The notes under the pieces were generated by a model, which saw nothing but the letters and a program-made list of their open reading frames with translations, made no database searches and was not told where the DNA came from. Positions 1 to 8,350 of a DNA stretch of 61,265 bases are shown piece after piece. The DNA is from Bacillota bacterium (lineage in GTDB: Bacteria; Bacillota; Clostridia; Christensenellales; SZUA-584): positions 1 through 61,265 of the forward strand of contig JAEZHF010000030.1 of assembly GCA_023416745.1 (NCBI GenBank), in the 5' to 3' direction. The translations under genes were made by a program, and so were the position numbers. Within the stretch, counting starts at the first letter, position 1. The number at the start of each line of letters is the position of its first letter.

Positions 1-63
1 CGGCTCGAACGCGCGGCCTTTCGCTTAGGAGGCGAACGCTCTATCCTACTGAGCTACGGGAAC
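1..63 (-). tRNA. tRNA-Arg (anticodon CCT), cut at its 3' end by the window edge
   Basis: Read on the minus strand from 63, the acceptor 5' strand is GTTCCCG, followed by TA, a D arm (GCTC / GAGC around a loop with GG), an anticodon stem TTCGC/GCGAA around CTCCTAA (anticodon CCT, arginine AGG codons), a variable loop, and the start of a T arm with the TTCGAGC loop. The last part of the T stem and the 3' acceptor strand lie outside the window. The stems pair fully, so this copy looks functional, unlike those at 90-340. Confidence 0.9.
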
Positions 64-89
64 TTATGCAAAGTTTATTCGGTTTTTAT

Positions 90-340
90 GCATCCCAGGC
101 GTCGGAACCCCTCACGCTTAGGAGGCGTGCGCTCTATCCTACTGAGCTACGGGTGCTCGTTATGTATTTTTGTCCTATATCCCACCGGGTTAGGAGGCGG
201 GCCCTCTATCCTGATGAGGTACGGGAACTCGTTATTCGATTTTTGCCCCATATCGCATCGGGTTAGGAGGCGGGCCCTCTATCCTGATGAGGTACGGGAA
301 CATATTATTTAATTTTTGCCTCATATCCCAGCGGGTTGGG
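90..340 (-). repeat. Tandem array of decayed partial tRNA-Arg(CCT) copies
   Basis: Four further blocks resemble the 5' half and anticodon region of the tRNA at 1-63, in the same orientation and on its upstream side. The shared core TAGGAGGCG (plus strand) starts at 26, 119, 191 and 264, so the period is 93, 72 and then 73 bp. The copy at 90-156 keeps good D and anticodon arms and a possible bulged acceptor stem (GCACCCG with GGGATGC), but its T arm is degenerate. The copies ending at 228 and 301 have lost the anticodon stem pairing and the 3' half, yet both sides of the D stem changed together (CCTC/GAGG instead of GCTC/GAGC). A fifth fragment (about 310-340) keeps only the spacer and GGGTTGG. 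Probably pseudo-tRNAs from repeated duplication. Confidence 0.75.
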
Positions 341-389
341 AAAAAACACGATAACTTGTGAGCTATGGACACTTTTTGCAAGTTGCACA

Positions 390-407
390 CATCCTGAAAT
401 CAGGATG
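390..407. other. Perfect 7-bp hairpin downstream of the DUF711 gene
   Basis: CATCCTG and CAGGATG flank AAAT. The hairpin lies about 40 bp past the stop of the minus-strand DUF711 gene and could end its transcript, but neither side has a real T run, so the role is open. Confidence 0.3.
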
Positions 408-447
408 CTAAGTTATTGTACAGATTATCTGGATAAAAGTCAAATAT

Positions 448-1806
448 TCAGTTGCGGATGCCCTGCAGCGGCGCAGGGATGCGCCCACCACGGGCTATAA
501 GGCGCTCGCAGCCGCTCTGATCCGTATCCATGACCACGACGCGACCCAGCAAACCGCCGTATTCCACTGTTTCACCCACCTTTGCACCCGGAACCGGTAT
601 GATGCGTACACCCGTGGTTTTGCCGTTGATGACTCCTATCGCGGCTTCGTCCGCAATGATGGCGGACAGGACAGAAGCCGGTGTATCGCCCGGAACGCCC
701 ACCATGTCGAGACCGACGGAACAGACGCATGTCATGGCTTCCAGCTTGTCGAGCGACAGCGCGCCTTGTTGCACCGCGGCGATCATGCCTTCATCCTCAC
801 TGACAGGGATGAACGCGCCCGACAGTCCGCCGACGTGCGATGAGGCCATCACGCCGCCCTTCTTAACGGCATCGTTCAACAACGCCAGCGCGGCAGTGGT
901 GCCGTGGAGGCCGCAGATGTCCACACCGATCTCCTCCAATATGCGCGCGACACTGGCGCCGACGGCCGGTGTGGGTGCGAGGGAGAGATCCACGATGCCG
1001 AAAGGCACACCCAACCGTTCGGACGCTTCCTTAGCGACCAGCTGCCCCACGCGTGTGACTTGAAACGCCGTCTTTTTAATGGTCTCGGCGACGACGTCGA
1101 AACTTTGGCCGCGTACTTGCTCCAGCGCTGCTTTGACGACTCCCGGGCCGGAGACGCCTACATTGATGGCACACTCGGGTTCCCCCGCACCGCAGAACGC
1201 GCCCGCCATGAAAGGGTTGTCCTCAATGGCGTTAGAAAATACCACCAGCTTGGCGCAACCGATGGCACCCTGGTCTTTTGTCAGGGCCGCAGCGTCCTTT
1301 AAAACGCGGCCCATCTTGGCGACGGCGTCCATATTGATGCCGGTGCGTGTGCTGGCAACGTTAACGAAGGCGCAGACGCGCTGCGTTGCGGCCAGTGCGG
1401 CGGGCAGTGATTCGATCAGCACCGTGTCGCTCTTCGTCTCGCCCTTGTGTACCAGCGCTCCGAATCCTCCAACGAAATTGACGCCGATGTGAGAGGCGAC
1501 CTCATCCAGGGCCTGCGCAAACACGGTATAGTCGGATAAACCGCTGGGAGCCGCGATTTCGGCAATGGGGGAGACAGAGATGCGCTTATTGACAATGGGC
1601 ATGCCGAATTCACGCGAGATGTCGTCGCCCACGGCCACGAGGTTTTTGGCCAGCGTGTATATCTTCTTCTTGATGTTGCTGCAACACACCGCGGCATCCG
1701 GCGAAACGCAGTCCCGCAAGGATATGCCCATGGTGATGGTACGCACATCCAGGTGCTCGGTGTCGATCATTTTAATTGTGTCAAGGACCTCATATTTAGT
1801 GATCAA
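448..1806 (-). CDS. UPF0210/DUF711 (PFL-like) family protein
   Basis: A 452-residue cytoplasmic protein matching the DUF711/UPF0210 family along its full usual length of about 450 residues. Family members resemble glycyl-radical enzymes of the pyruvate formate-lyase class in fold, but no activity is established. The start is TTG at 1806, set by AAGGAG eight bases upstream; the next residues are ITKYEVLDTI. In many Firmicutes the gene follows one for a small ACT-domain protein (UPF0237). Here that partner is absent, and the gene instead sits 26 bp behind a lipoprotein gene, probably in one transcript. Family assignment is confident; function is unknown. Confidence 0.88.
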   Translation of the reverse strand: MITKYEVLDTIKMIDTEHLDVRTITMGISLRDCVSPDAAVCCSNIKKKIYTLAKNLVAVGDDISREFGMPIVNKRISVSPIAEIAAPSGLSDYTVFAQALDEVASHIGVNFVGGFGALVHKGETKSDTVLIESLPAALAATQRVCAFVNVASTRTGINMDAVAKMGRVLKDAAALTKDQGAIGCAKLVVFSNAIEDNPFMAGAFCGAGEPECAINVGVSGPGVVKAALEQVRGQSFDVVAETIKKTAFQVTRVGQLVAKEASERLGVPFGIVDLSLAPTPAVGASVARILEEIGVDICGLHGTTAALALLNDAVKKGGVMASSHVGGLSGAFIPVSEDEGMIAAVQQGALSLDKLEAMTCVCSVGLDMVGVPGDTPASVLSAIIADEAAIGVINGKTTGVRIIPVPGAKVGETVEYGGLLGRVVVMDTDQSGCERLIARGGRIPAPLQGIRN

Positions 1807-1832
1807 TGTTATTTCTCCTTATTTGTGTCCGG

Positions 1833-2471
1833 TCAATACTGATAAGCCGGATCGGAATAGAATATATAGAAGCCAAAGCCGTCCGAACCGTCAGCCTCAG
1901 CATAAAATTCAATGCTCAGTCCCCCAGTTCCGGTGTACGAGACGTAATAGTAAGCTTCACCGTTGCGCATGGCGGCAATGGCTTCATCGTCCGACGCGAA
2001 GTTAACGGATATATGAGAGTAGTCATAATAACCGATTTCAACAGGTTCGCCGAATTCCGAAGTGAGGCTGGACGCAAGGTTTTGCACGGCGGGCGCGTAA
2101 TCGCTCTGTGTCATGGAATAAGAACCGCTGTAAAACACGCCGGCCTCATTGAACCAGCAGGAGGGCACCATGCTGTATGAATATATGATGACTGGTTCGA
2201 AATCCAGCGCATCGGAATAGACCTCGGTGACTTCCAGTGTTTCGGCGGCCTTCACTTCAGACATCGTGGAACCAAAAGGGATGCCCCTAAAGGACAACGC
2301 GGATAAAAGGTTATCGGAGGCTTCGGTGCGGTCAGGTATCGTCTCCTTATAGGCGTCGATTTGAGTGAGCCTTTCCTCAACGGAGGCGCCGCTGGTCCCA
2401 ATGTCTGGAACGGCGGTGCATGAGGCGCACATCAGCGCAATAAAGCTGAGCAGCAGCAGCATTTTTTTCAT
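1833..2471 (-). CDS. Predicted lipoprotein of unknown function
   Basis: The 212-residue product begins with a lipoprotein-type signal: two lysines, a hydrophobic run, and cysteine 18 in a CASC context (slightly off the usual L-x-G-C). The mature part is acidic, rich in Ser, Asp and Tyr, with no family I recognise; the middle segment (GIPFGSTMSEVKAAE) resembles small periplasmic-type repeat domains seen in other anaerobe lipoproteins. It would be anchored outside the membrane. A good promoter lies at 2496-2524, and DUF711 follows after 26 bp. Hypothetical beyond its location. Confidence 0.75.
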   Translation of the reverse strand: MKKMLLLLSFIALMCASCTAVPDIGTSGASVEERLTQIDAYKETIPDRTEASDNLLSALSFRGIPFGSTMSEVKAAETLEVTEVYSDALDFEPVIIYSYSMVPSCWFNEAGVFYSGSYSMTQSDYAPAVQNLASSLTSEFGEPVEIGYYDYSHISVNFASDDEAIAAMRNGEAYYYVSYTGTGGLSIEFYAEADGSDGFGFYIFYSDPAYQY

Positions 2472-2495
2472 ACAACAACCTCGTTTCTTTGCACT

Positions 2496-2524
2496 ATTAT
2501 AACCATCATGCGAGCACTGTGCAA
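2496..2524 (-). promoter_or_regulatory. Sigma-A promoter of the lipoprotein/DUF711 operon
   Basis: On the minus strand, TTGCAC (-35) and a perfect TATAAT (-10) are separated by 17 bp, placing the transcription start about 17 bases before the ATG at 2471. Confidence 0.7.
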
Positions 2525-2697
2525 ATGCAAAGTATTATTGGAAGGATGGGCAATTATTACACAAACATTAACAATAAGAATATTTGATGAAAGACGTATT
2601 AAATGACTTATATACATGTTTAATTGCCCGGAAAAGGTATTATTATATGGGCATAGGGAGCAAATACCCATTTGTAAGGAAAGGAAGGGATAAGGCG

Positions 2698-2775
2698 ATG
2701 AAGAAGTTGATTGCGGCGGGTGCTGGGTTGCTGATCATAGGGCTTTACATCGTAGTTGGTTTAGGCGCGGTGTGA
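2698..2775 (+). CDS. 25-residue single-membrane-span peptide
   Basis: A short reading frame encodes MKK followed by an almost entirely hydrophobic run rich in Leu, Ile, Ala and Gly, enough for one membrane helix. An AAGGAAGGG ribosome site precedes the ATG by about 9 bases, and a strong terminator ends the unit about 90 bases downstream. The frame is far below normal annotation limits and I recognise no family. It could be a membrane-active small protein or a type I toxin-like peptide; no antisense RNA gene is evident. The tidy ribosome site and terminator support a real gene. Confidence 0.5.
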   Translation: MKKLIAAGAGLLIIGLYIVVGLGAV

Positions 2776-2865
2776 CGCCTGGAAACCGGTATTATCCCGT
2801 GTAAAAAAATCCCTGGACAGTATGCCGGCGGTCTTTGAAAATGAATGATGATAAAAAGAGATAAC

Positions 2866-2896
2866 AAAAGAGCCAATGAACAAGTTGGCTCTTTTT
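2866..2896 (+). terminator. Rho-independent terminator
   Basis: The arms AGAGCCAA and TTGGCTCT pair perfectly around an 8-base loop and are followed by TTTTT. It ends the transcript of the small peptide gene at 2698-2775. Confidence 0.85.
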
Positions 2897-2970
2897 AATT
2901 CATGCATTTTGTGCTATAAACAATGCAGCTGCACCCATGTTTGACATGCCGCCGTCCTGCCAGGGGTGCG

Positions 2971-3168
2971 TTATTTGTCTCTGTGTTTGACTCGGGGTAC
3001 TAATATGATGCACCACAGACCGGCAAGGCCTACCAGAGCATAGATGATTCTTGAAACAACGGCATCCTGGCCGCCAAAAATGGCTGCAACGAGGTCAAAC
3101 TGGAAAAAGCCGATCAGCCCCCAGTTGATCGCGCCGATAATAACCAGTATCATTGCGACGATATTCAA
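2971..3168 (-). CDS. DUF378 family small membrane protein
   Basis: A 65-residue protein with two membrane helices and the family signature INWGL-x-GFFQFDLVAAIFGG between them, ending in a basic tail. DUF378 proteins (B. subtilis YuzA type) are conserved inner-membrane proteins of unknown role. I chose TTG at 3168 because AAAGGAG lies exactly 9 bases before it; an in-frame TTG at 3177 touches the ribosome site and is too close to be used. It lies about 50 bp downstream of the pepV-linked small gene. Confidence 0.82.
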   Translation of the reverse strand: MNIVAMILVIIGAINWGLIGFFQFDLVAAIFGGQDAVVSRIIYALVGLAGLWCIILVPRVKHRDK

Positions 3169-3217
3169 ACAAATCAACTCCTTTCGGAATTATTATCCGC
3201 AGAACACCTCCGCGTTA

Positions 3218-3475
3218 TCACTTTTGTTTGCTTTTTTTGGTGTCAATAATTTCAATTTCAAACGTGTCAAAAGAAACGCTTTCCACAAAATCGTCAGGAT
3301 AGAATAGCGTGCGTCGGAACGACTGAACTTCTTTTAAGTGCTTGTCGCAGACGATGGGCTTGCCTATATCAAAACGGTCGCAAAGGGCGGTGAGGGCGGA
3401 TGAAAAATCCTTATCCTCCTGAACCAGATCGCGCTGTATTCTGTCTTCGGTTTTAATCTTGCCCCAAAAACGCAT
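3218..3475 (-). CDS. Conserved hypothetical protein, coupled to pepV
   Basis: An 85-residue soluble protein starting MRFWGKIKTED, with a Phe/Asp-rich second half (FYPDDFVESVSFDTFEIEII). Proteins of this shape occur in many Clostridia but have no assigned function to my knowledge. The ATG at 3475 lies 4 bp after the pepV stop. A GTG at 3487 overlaps the pepV stop and is an alternative start that would add four residues. No membrane segment or catalytic motif is visible. Translation is probably coupled to pepV. Confidence 0.6.
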   Translation of the reverse strand: MRFWGKIKTEDRIQRDLVQEDKDFSSALTALCDRFDIGKPIVCDKHLKEVQSFRRTLFYPDDFVESVSFDTFEIEIIDTKKSKQK

Positions 3476-3479
3476 GTGG

Positions 3480-4856
3480 CTACTCACAGAGCTTGATCAC
3501 CGCGTTGGCGATGATCTGTGCATTTTTGATCAGCGTTTCTATTTCGATGTATTCGTCTGGCCCGTGTTCCACGCTGGGCTGGTCCGGAAACACCGGCCCA
3601 AACGTGACAGCATTTTCGAATGCGCGCGCATAGGTGGCGCCGCCGATGGAGACGCAGTAGGCCTCCTCACCGGTGATCTCAGTGTAAGCCTCTTTCAGCT
3701 TCGTGATCAGGTCGCTGTTTTCCGGAACGAAGTGAGCCGCCAGAGAGTGCGGATAACTGACCTCGAAACGGGTAAAGTTGCTTTGCAGCTTCTCCTTGAT
3801 CTGCTGGGGCTGCAGCGACTTCGGGTAACGGATATCCAGACCTGCTTTCAGTGTACCTGCGGACAGAGATACGGTGCCAAGGTTGAATGTGAGCCGGCCG
3901 GATTCGTCCGATACATCCAAACCGAGCGGCTCCCCATTGACGCTGACGCCAATTTGAGTTGCGAGGTCGTAAAGGCCTTCGGAAATCGCTCCTGCACAGA
4001 GAGGAAGCGTGCCCAGGTATTTGAGCAGAGACGCGGCGGCATTGATACCCTGATCCGGACGGGAACCGTGTGCGCTTTTGCCGGCGGCCATGATGTGCAC
4101 CAATCCGTCGCCCGCATCCTCACAGCTCAGCTGCGCACCGACAGGGCAGACGTATGTCTCAAGGCTTTTTTGCATGACGGCAAGCGGCGCTTTGATGAAG
4201 CAGTCCGCTTTGTTGGGGACGACGTTGACACGTGTGCCCGCATTGAAGCTGGTGACGCATATGCCTTCGTTGACCGGTTCGGCCTCCAGCTTAAGTTGGA
4301 TATGCAGCAGCCCTTTTTCCGAATTGATGACGGGATATTCACCGTCAGGTGAAAACGCGATGTCCGGCCACTGCTCATGCTGTTTGTAAAAATCCATATC
4401 CGCCCAGCCCGATTCCTCGTCCGCACCGAAGATGAGGCGAACCTTTTTGTTCAGCTGGGCGCAGTTGTCGCTTAAGGCCTTAAGCGCATAAAGAGCCGCG
4501 ATGGCAGGACCCTTGTTGTCGATCGCACCGCGCCCGTAGATGCGGCCGTCCTTTTCAATGCCCTCGAAGGCGGGCACTGTCCAGCCTTCGCCCTTGGGCA
4601 CGACATCAAGGTGTGTGAGTATGCCCAGCATCTCTTCGCCTTCGCCGTAATCCACATAAGCCATATGACCGAACAGATTGACGCACTCTAAGTCCATGCG
4701 CTCCGCAGTACTCTGGACGTACATCAGCGCGTCGAATATACCCTTGCCGTAAGGCATGTTGGGTTGACCGGCGCTTTTGACGCTTTCGATCTTTATGAAA
4801 TCCTTCAGGGTTTCTATCATTTCCTGCCTGTAAGGCTCAAAGGAAAAATCCAGCAT
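3480..4856 (-). CDS. pepV: M20 family dipeptidase (PepV type)
   Basis: A 458-residue cytosolic metallopeptidase that cleaves dipeptides, using two zinc ions. The metal and catalytic motifs of the M20 family are present: HLDVVP with His82 and Asp84, GRGAIDNKGP with the bridging Asp113, the catalytic pair GADEESG at Glu147-Glu148, and a metal-binding Asp near 171. The inserted lid domain covers about residues 180-390, as in PepV/Sapep, and the length is normal. AGAGG precedes the ATG. It follows uppP by 36 bp and probably shares its transcript. Confidence 0.92.
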   Translation of the reverse strand: MLDFSFEPYRQEMIETLKDFIKIESVKSAGQPNMPYGKGIFDALMYVQSTAERMDLECVNLFGHMAYVDYGEGEEMLGILTHLDVVPKGEGWTVPAFEGIEKDGRIYGRGAIDNKGPAIAALYALKALSDNCAQLNKKVRLIFGADEESGWADMDFYKQHEQWPDIAFSPDGEYPVINSEKGLLHIQLKLEAEPVNEGICVTSFNAGTRVNVVPNKADCFIKAPLAVMQKSLETYVCPVGAQLSCEDAGDGLVHIMAAGKSAHGSRPDQGINAAASLLKYLGTLPLCAGAISEGLYDLATQIGVSVNGEPLGLDVSDESGRLTFNLGTVSLSAGTLKAGLDIRYPKSLQPQQIKEKLQSNFTRFEVSYPHSLAAHFVPENSDLITKLKEAYTEITGEEAYCVSIGGATYARAFENAVTFGPVFPDQPSVEHGPDEYIEIETLIKNAQIIANAVIKLCE

Positions 4857-4892
4857 GTCTGCAACCTCTTGTGTTATACTTTGCTCAGTTTA

Positions 4893-5675
4893 TTATGCCC
4901 AGTTGATCAGTCCAAACACATTCTGATCGAGCAATACCAAAATGCCGAGTATCGTAACGTATATCGCAAATCCGTAGAGTTTCTTTTTTGAAATCAGAGC
5001 GATCATGAATTTGACCGCGAAGTAGCCTGAAACCGCTGCAAAAACCATGCCGATTATGGTGGGAAGCAAGTCGGCAGGAAGGGCGCTTTCCTTGAATATT
5101 TCGTAGCCCTGAACAGCGACGGAGCCGAGTATCGCGGGGATGGACATCAGAAACGAAAATGTGGCAGCTTCCTTGCGATTTAAACCGCAGGCAAGACCAC
5201 CGGCGATGGTGGATCCGGAGCGGGATATGGCGGGGAATATGGCGATGGCCTGCATGGCACCCATGGCGAGCGACACACCCGCGTTGATGTCGCGCTTCTT
5301 TCGGACACGCCCAGAGAGCAGTTCTGCGGCTGTGAGAAAGATGGCTGTAAGCAAAAAACCATATCCCAGATAGATACCGGTGAACGTGTGCTCAATGAAA
5401 TCCTTGAAAAACAGCGTGACAATGATCGCAGGTATAGTAGCAATCACAAGATACAACAGCCGGATCGGCTTCCTGAATAGGTCCAGTATATTTTTCCACA
5501 GCACCACGACAACAGCAATCAGCGTGCCGAAATGCAGCATCGTATCGAAGAAGAGCTGAGGCTCGGAAACACCAAAAACGTTTTGCAGAAGAACCAGATG
5601 GCCGCTGCTTGACACGGGCAGAAATTCCGTTAAGCCCTGTACAATGCCAAGAACGATCGATTCCAATATGCCCAT
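4893..5675 (-). CDS. uppP: Undecaprenyl-diphosphate phosphatase UppP (BacA)
   Basis: A 260-residue polytopic membrane protein that dephosphorylates undecaprenyl pyrophosphate, recycling the lipid carrier for peptidoglycan and wall polymers; overexpression of the family gives bacitracin resistance. Both active-site signatures are present: GLTEFLPVSSSGHL with Glu17 and Ser22-24, and PAISRSGST near 148-156 with the catalytic Arg152. About eight hydrophobic segments are visible and the length is normal. An extended -10 element (TGATATAAT) lies just upstream, and AAAGGA precedes the ATG. It leads a short operon with pepV. Confidence 0.95.
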   Translation of the reverse strand: MGILESIVLGIVQGLTEFLPVSSSGHLVLLQNVFGVSEPQLFFDTMLHFGTLIAVVVVLWKNILDLFRKPIRLLYLVIATIPAIIVTLFFKDFIEHTFTGIYLGYGFLLTAIFLTAAELLSGRVRKKRDINAGVSLAMGAMQAIAIFPAISRSGSTIAGGLACGLNRKEAATFSFLMSIPAILGSVAVQGYEIFKESALPADLLPTIIGMVFAAVSGYFAVKFMIALISKKKLYGFAIYVTILGILVLLDQNVFGLINWA

Positions 5676-5790
5676 TATCCAAGTTCCTTTCGCTTGACTG
5701 CGTTGCTATTATATCAGTAAAGATATGTTTTGCATAGGCTGTATATGCGGCGGTCGAGGCCTGGGGCGTGGGATTGTACGTCCTTTGGTG

Positions 5791-5819
5791 TTGACTATCG
5801 GGTTTTGGCGGTATAAAAT
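5791..5819 (+). promoter_or_regulatory. Sigma-A promoter of ilvE
   Basis: TTGACT and TAAAAT are separated by 17 bp. The predicted leader is only about 35 bases long, so there is no room for a T-box or attenuator in front of ilvE. Confidence 0.7.
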
Positions 5820-5862
5820 ACTCTAAACTGTTTACATATTTGATATATGAGGAGAAGGCAAC

Positions 5863-6927
5863 ATGGAACTTAAGGTGACGAAAGCGGACAGCTTCAAAAC
5901 AAAACCGCAGGATGAATCCAAACTGGGCTTTGGCAAACTGTTTACGGACCATATGCTGACCATTCAGTATAAGGCCGGAGCCGGTTGGCACGACGCGCAG
6001 ATCCGTCCCTTTGAATACTTCTCGCTGTCACCCGCAGCGCTGGTGTTCCATTACAGCCAGACGATATTCGAGGGGCTCAAGGCATACTACTCGCCGGAAG
6101 GCGTCAAGCTGTTCCGTCCGTTAGACAACTATAAGCGGATGAACATATCAGCGCGGCGTATGTGCATCCCCGAAATTGACGAAGCCTCTTTTTTGGACGC
6201 GACGGTGGAACTGCTGCGGCTGGAAAAGGATTGGGTTCCCAAGTCTGAGGGTACCTCGCTGTATATCCGCCCCACCATCATCGCGACGGATCCATTCCTT
6301 GGCGTGAAGGCGGGCGAGGAATATACGTTCTTTGTCATACTGTCGCCGGTGGGCGCTTATTATGCGTCCGGACTGGCGCCGATTGATATCTACGTGGAAG
6401 ACGAATACGTGCGTGCCGTGGTGGGCGGTACCGGATTTGCGAAGACGGGCGGCAACTATGCGGCCAGCTTGGTCGCCGGTGAGCTGGCACACAGCAAAGG
6501 CTATTCGCAGGTGCTGTGGCTGGACGGCCGCGAGAAGAGGTTTGTTGAAGAAGTGGGTTCGATGAACATCTTCTTCAAGATTCGGGGCGAGCTGTATACC
6601 GCACCGCTGGCGGGCAGCATACTGCCGGGCATCACACGTGACTCGGTGATCAGGCTGGCACGGGAGATGTTTAGCGTCAAGGTGAACGAGCAGCCGGTTG
6701 CCATTGAAGACGTGTTTGCAGAGTCCGAAAATGGCGGCCTGGAAGAAGTGTTTGGTACCGGCACGGCGGCGGTGGTAAGCCCGGTGGGCGGCATGACGTG
6801 GGAAGGCAAGACCATCCGCGTCGGCGGCGGCCAGATGGGCGAGCTGACCGGTAAGCTGTACGACAAGCTGACGGGCATACAGTACGGACGTGAGAAGGAT
6901 CAGTTCGGCTGGACGATAACGATATAA
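5863..6927 (+). CDS. ilvE: Branched-chain amino acid aminotransferase
   Basis: A 354-residue PLP enzyme that swaps amino groups between glutamate and the keto acids of leucine, isoleucine and valine. It belongs to the longer BCAT subgroup (fold type IV, about 340-360 residues). The PLP lysine is Lys194 in GTGFAKTGGNYA, and VEEVGSMNIFF carries the conserved cofactor-binding glutamate. GAGGAGAAGG precedes the ATG. The gene is monocistronic, with its own promoter and terminator; no other branched-chain biosynthesis genes are in the window, so a role in catabolism or salvage is as likely as biosynthesis. Confidence 0.94.
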   Translation: MELKVTKADSFKTKPQDESKLGFGKLFTDHMLTIQYKAGAGWHDAQIRPFEYFSLSPAALVFHYSQTIFEGLKAYYSPEGVKLFRPLDNYKRMNISARRMCIPEIDEASFLDATVELLRLEKDWVPKSEGTSLYIRPTIIATDPFLGVKAGEEYTFFVILSPVGAYYASGLAPIDIYVEDEYVRAVVGGTGFAKTGGNYAASLVAGELAHSKGYSQVLWLDGREKRFVEEVGSMNIFFKIRGELYTAPLAGSILPGITRDSVIRLAREMFSVKVNEQPVAIEDVFAESENGGLEEVFGTGTAAVVSPVGGMTWEGKTIRVGGGQMGELTGKLYDKLTGIQYGREKDQFGWTITI

Positions 6928-6943
6928 GCAGGATAGGATCACG

Positions 6944-6975
6944 AAGCGGATTGGGGAAGCCTGATCCGCTTTTTC
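6944..6975 (+). terminator. Rho-independent terminator of ilvE
   Basis: AAGCGGAT and ATCCGCTT form an 8-bp stem followed by TTTTC. Confidence 0.85.
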
Positions 6976-7071
6976 TATCTTGTACCATGCTTGCGCCCTG
7001 CGGGTATACCCCTTTGGACGCGTCAGGCGAAAACCATTGCTTATACAATAAAGTGGAAAGAAATTTTTAAA

Positions 7072-8121
7072 TTATGGTTCGCGGATGTTGTCGACGAGAA
7101 GCGCACCACCCGAAGATTTGGTGTCCACGCAGAATTCGCGCGCAGCGTAGAGGTGGCGCCCAGCGGCATACTTGAGGGCAATGCTGTTCTGGCCGCAGGC
7201 GGGGGAGATCGTCTGCGTGAAGCTGACGAAATCGCCAAAGAATTCCCTTAGGTCGTCGAAGCTTAAGTCCTCTGCGAGCGACGGCGTAAGGCATTCCATG
7301 GCTGCGTCACGCATACCGGCCTTGACGGCCTGCAGCAGGCAGGCACAGATGTCGGCGGCAGTTGCAGCCAGACGGGGCTCGCAGGTATACCAGCCGATAC
7401 CGGTATGTACGGAGCCCAGCAGATCTCCGTGCTTGGCGTACTGCGTGCGCACTTGCCGAAAGTCTCCCTCAGTGACGACGGACAGGCTGTCTTTTTCAAC
7501 GGAACAGGCGGTGCAGACTGTGTTGACGGCGGTAGAAAAAGCAGGCTGCACATTAGCCGCGTAGAAGAAGCTCTCCCCATTGGCAGTTTTGCCGGTGGCG
7601 TACAGTACGGGGAAGTCGTCCAGCCGGGTGAAAGCGATGTCGGCGCTGACCGCAAAAAAGGCCAGTGGTGCGATGAATTTGAGCCGTCCGGTGGTGGCAT
7701 GCTCCACAATCAGGCTGGAACCCGCTTCGTTGTATATAAACGCCGTGTGCCGCTCACTGCCAATATAGAAGTCGAAAGGGGAGAGCGCAGCGGGCTGAAG
7801 CTCCTCCTCATCGCTGCGGTATACGGCGGCAGGGTGGAGCGTGAGTTCGATGATGTTGTCCGGCCACATGCACAGGTCAATCAGACCGTCGTTGTCAAAA
7901 AGAGAACCTTTGGCGGCGATGGATACACGGCGGGTGTAGGGCAGATAGATAAAACGGCTGTCGTTCTCGAGCGGCAGCATTGTGATGAAAAAGGATGAGT
8001 TGGCCGCAATAGGCTGCGTGACGGCCGCAACGCCCGTCTCACCTGCGGGCGATTGATTGATATTGATCAGCGCATGCACTTTGGAATTGATGTACAGCAG
8101 CTTTATGGCCTGGTCTTCCAT
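7072..8121 (-). CDS. Conserved-looking protein of unknown function (349 aa)
   Basis: A soluble protein without signal peptide or membrane segments that I do not recognise. The first 120 residues look beta-rich and include YLPYTRRVSIAAKG, which is reminiscent of proteins that report on a carbohydrate or surface-property domain, but this is only an impression. The second half has several cysteines (TVCTACSVEK) and an all-helical stretch near 255-300. I chose ATG at 8121 because GGGGG lies 6 bases before it; the ATG at 8127 touches the ribosome site. It is divergent from the RsfA-like gene and has no operon partners. Confidence 0.55.
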   Translation of the reverse strand: MEDQAIKLLYINSKVHALININQSPAGETGVAAVTQPIAANSSFFITMLPLENDSRFIYLPYTRRVSIAAKGSLFDNDGLIDLCMWPDNIIELTLHPAAVYRSDEEELQPAALSPFDFYIGSERHTAFIYNEAGSSLIVEHATTGRLKFIAPLAFFAVSADIAFTRLDDFPVLYATGKTANGESFFYAANVQPAFSTAVNTVCTACSVEKDSLSVVTEGDFRQVRTQYAKHGDLLGSVHTGIGWYTCEPRLAATAADICACLLQAVKAGMRDAAMECLTPSLAEDLSFDDLREFFGDFVSFTQTISPACGQNSIALKYAAGRHLYAAREFCVDTKSSGGALLVDNIREP

Positions 8122-8274
8122 TGCCATCCCCCTTTGTACAATATGTATATTCAGAGCAGCCGCTGCAGATACATCATTCTAACATCCGTCTTTGGCGCAT
8201 AACTATATACAAAACGGGAAGTATGATAAAAGGTACAAAAGCAGACGGGGCGGGACGTTTGCTTTTATATTTTT

Positions 8275-8303
8275 GTATAAAAGGCGGTTTAAAACGCATG
8301 GTA
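8275..8303 (+). promoter_or_regulatory. Possible forespore sigma (F/G-type) promoter
   Basis: GTATA, 17 bp, then CATGGTA resembles the sigma-G/sigma-F pattern (GNATR and CATNNTA) upstream of the RsfA-like gene. Weak by itself, but it suits a gene whose B. subtilis relative is forespore-expressed. Confidence 0.3.
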
Positions 8304-8350
8304 TAAGAGAATAATATACACTAAAAATCTATGATAAGGGGTTTAGGAAC

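Noticed and set aside
90..340. The tandem repeats as a CRISPR array
   Set aside because: Spacing is similar but the units are tRNA-Arg-related, decay progressively and have no constant repeat with unique spacers; no cas genes are near.
2468..2671. 67-residue minus-strand frame upstream of the lipoprotein
   Set aside because: It covers the promoter region, has no ribosome site and resembles no protein.
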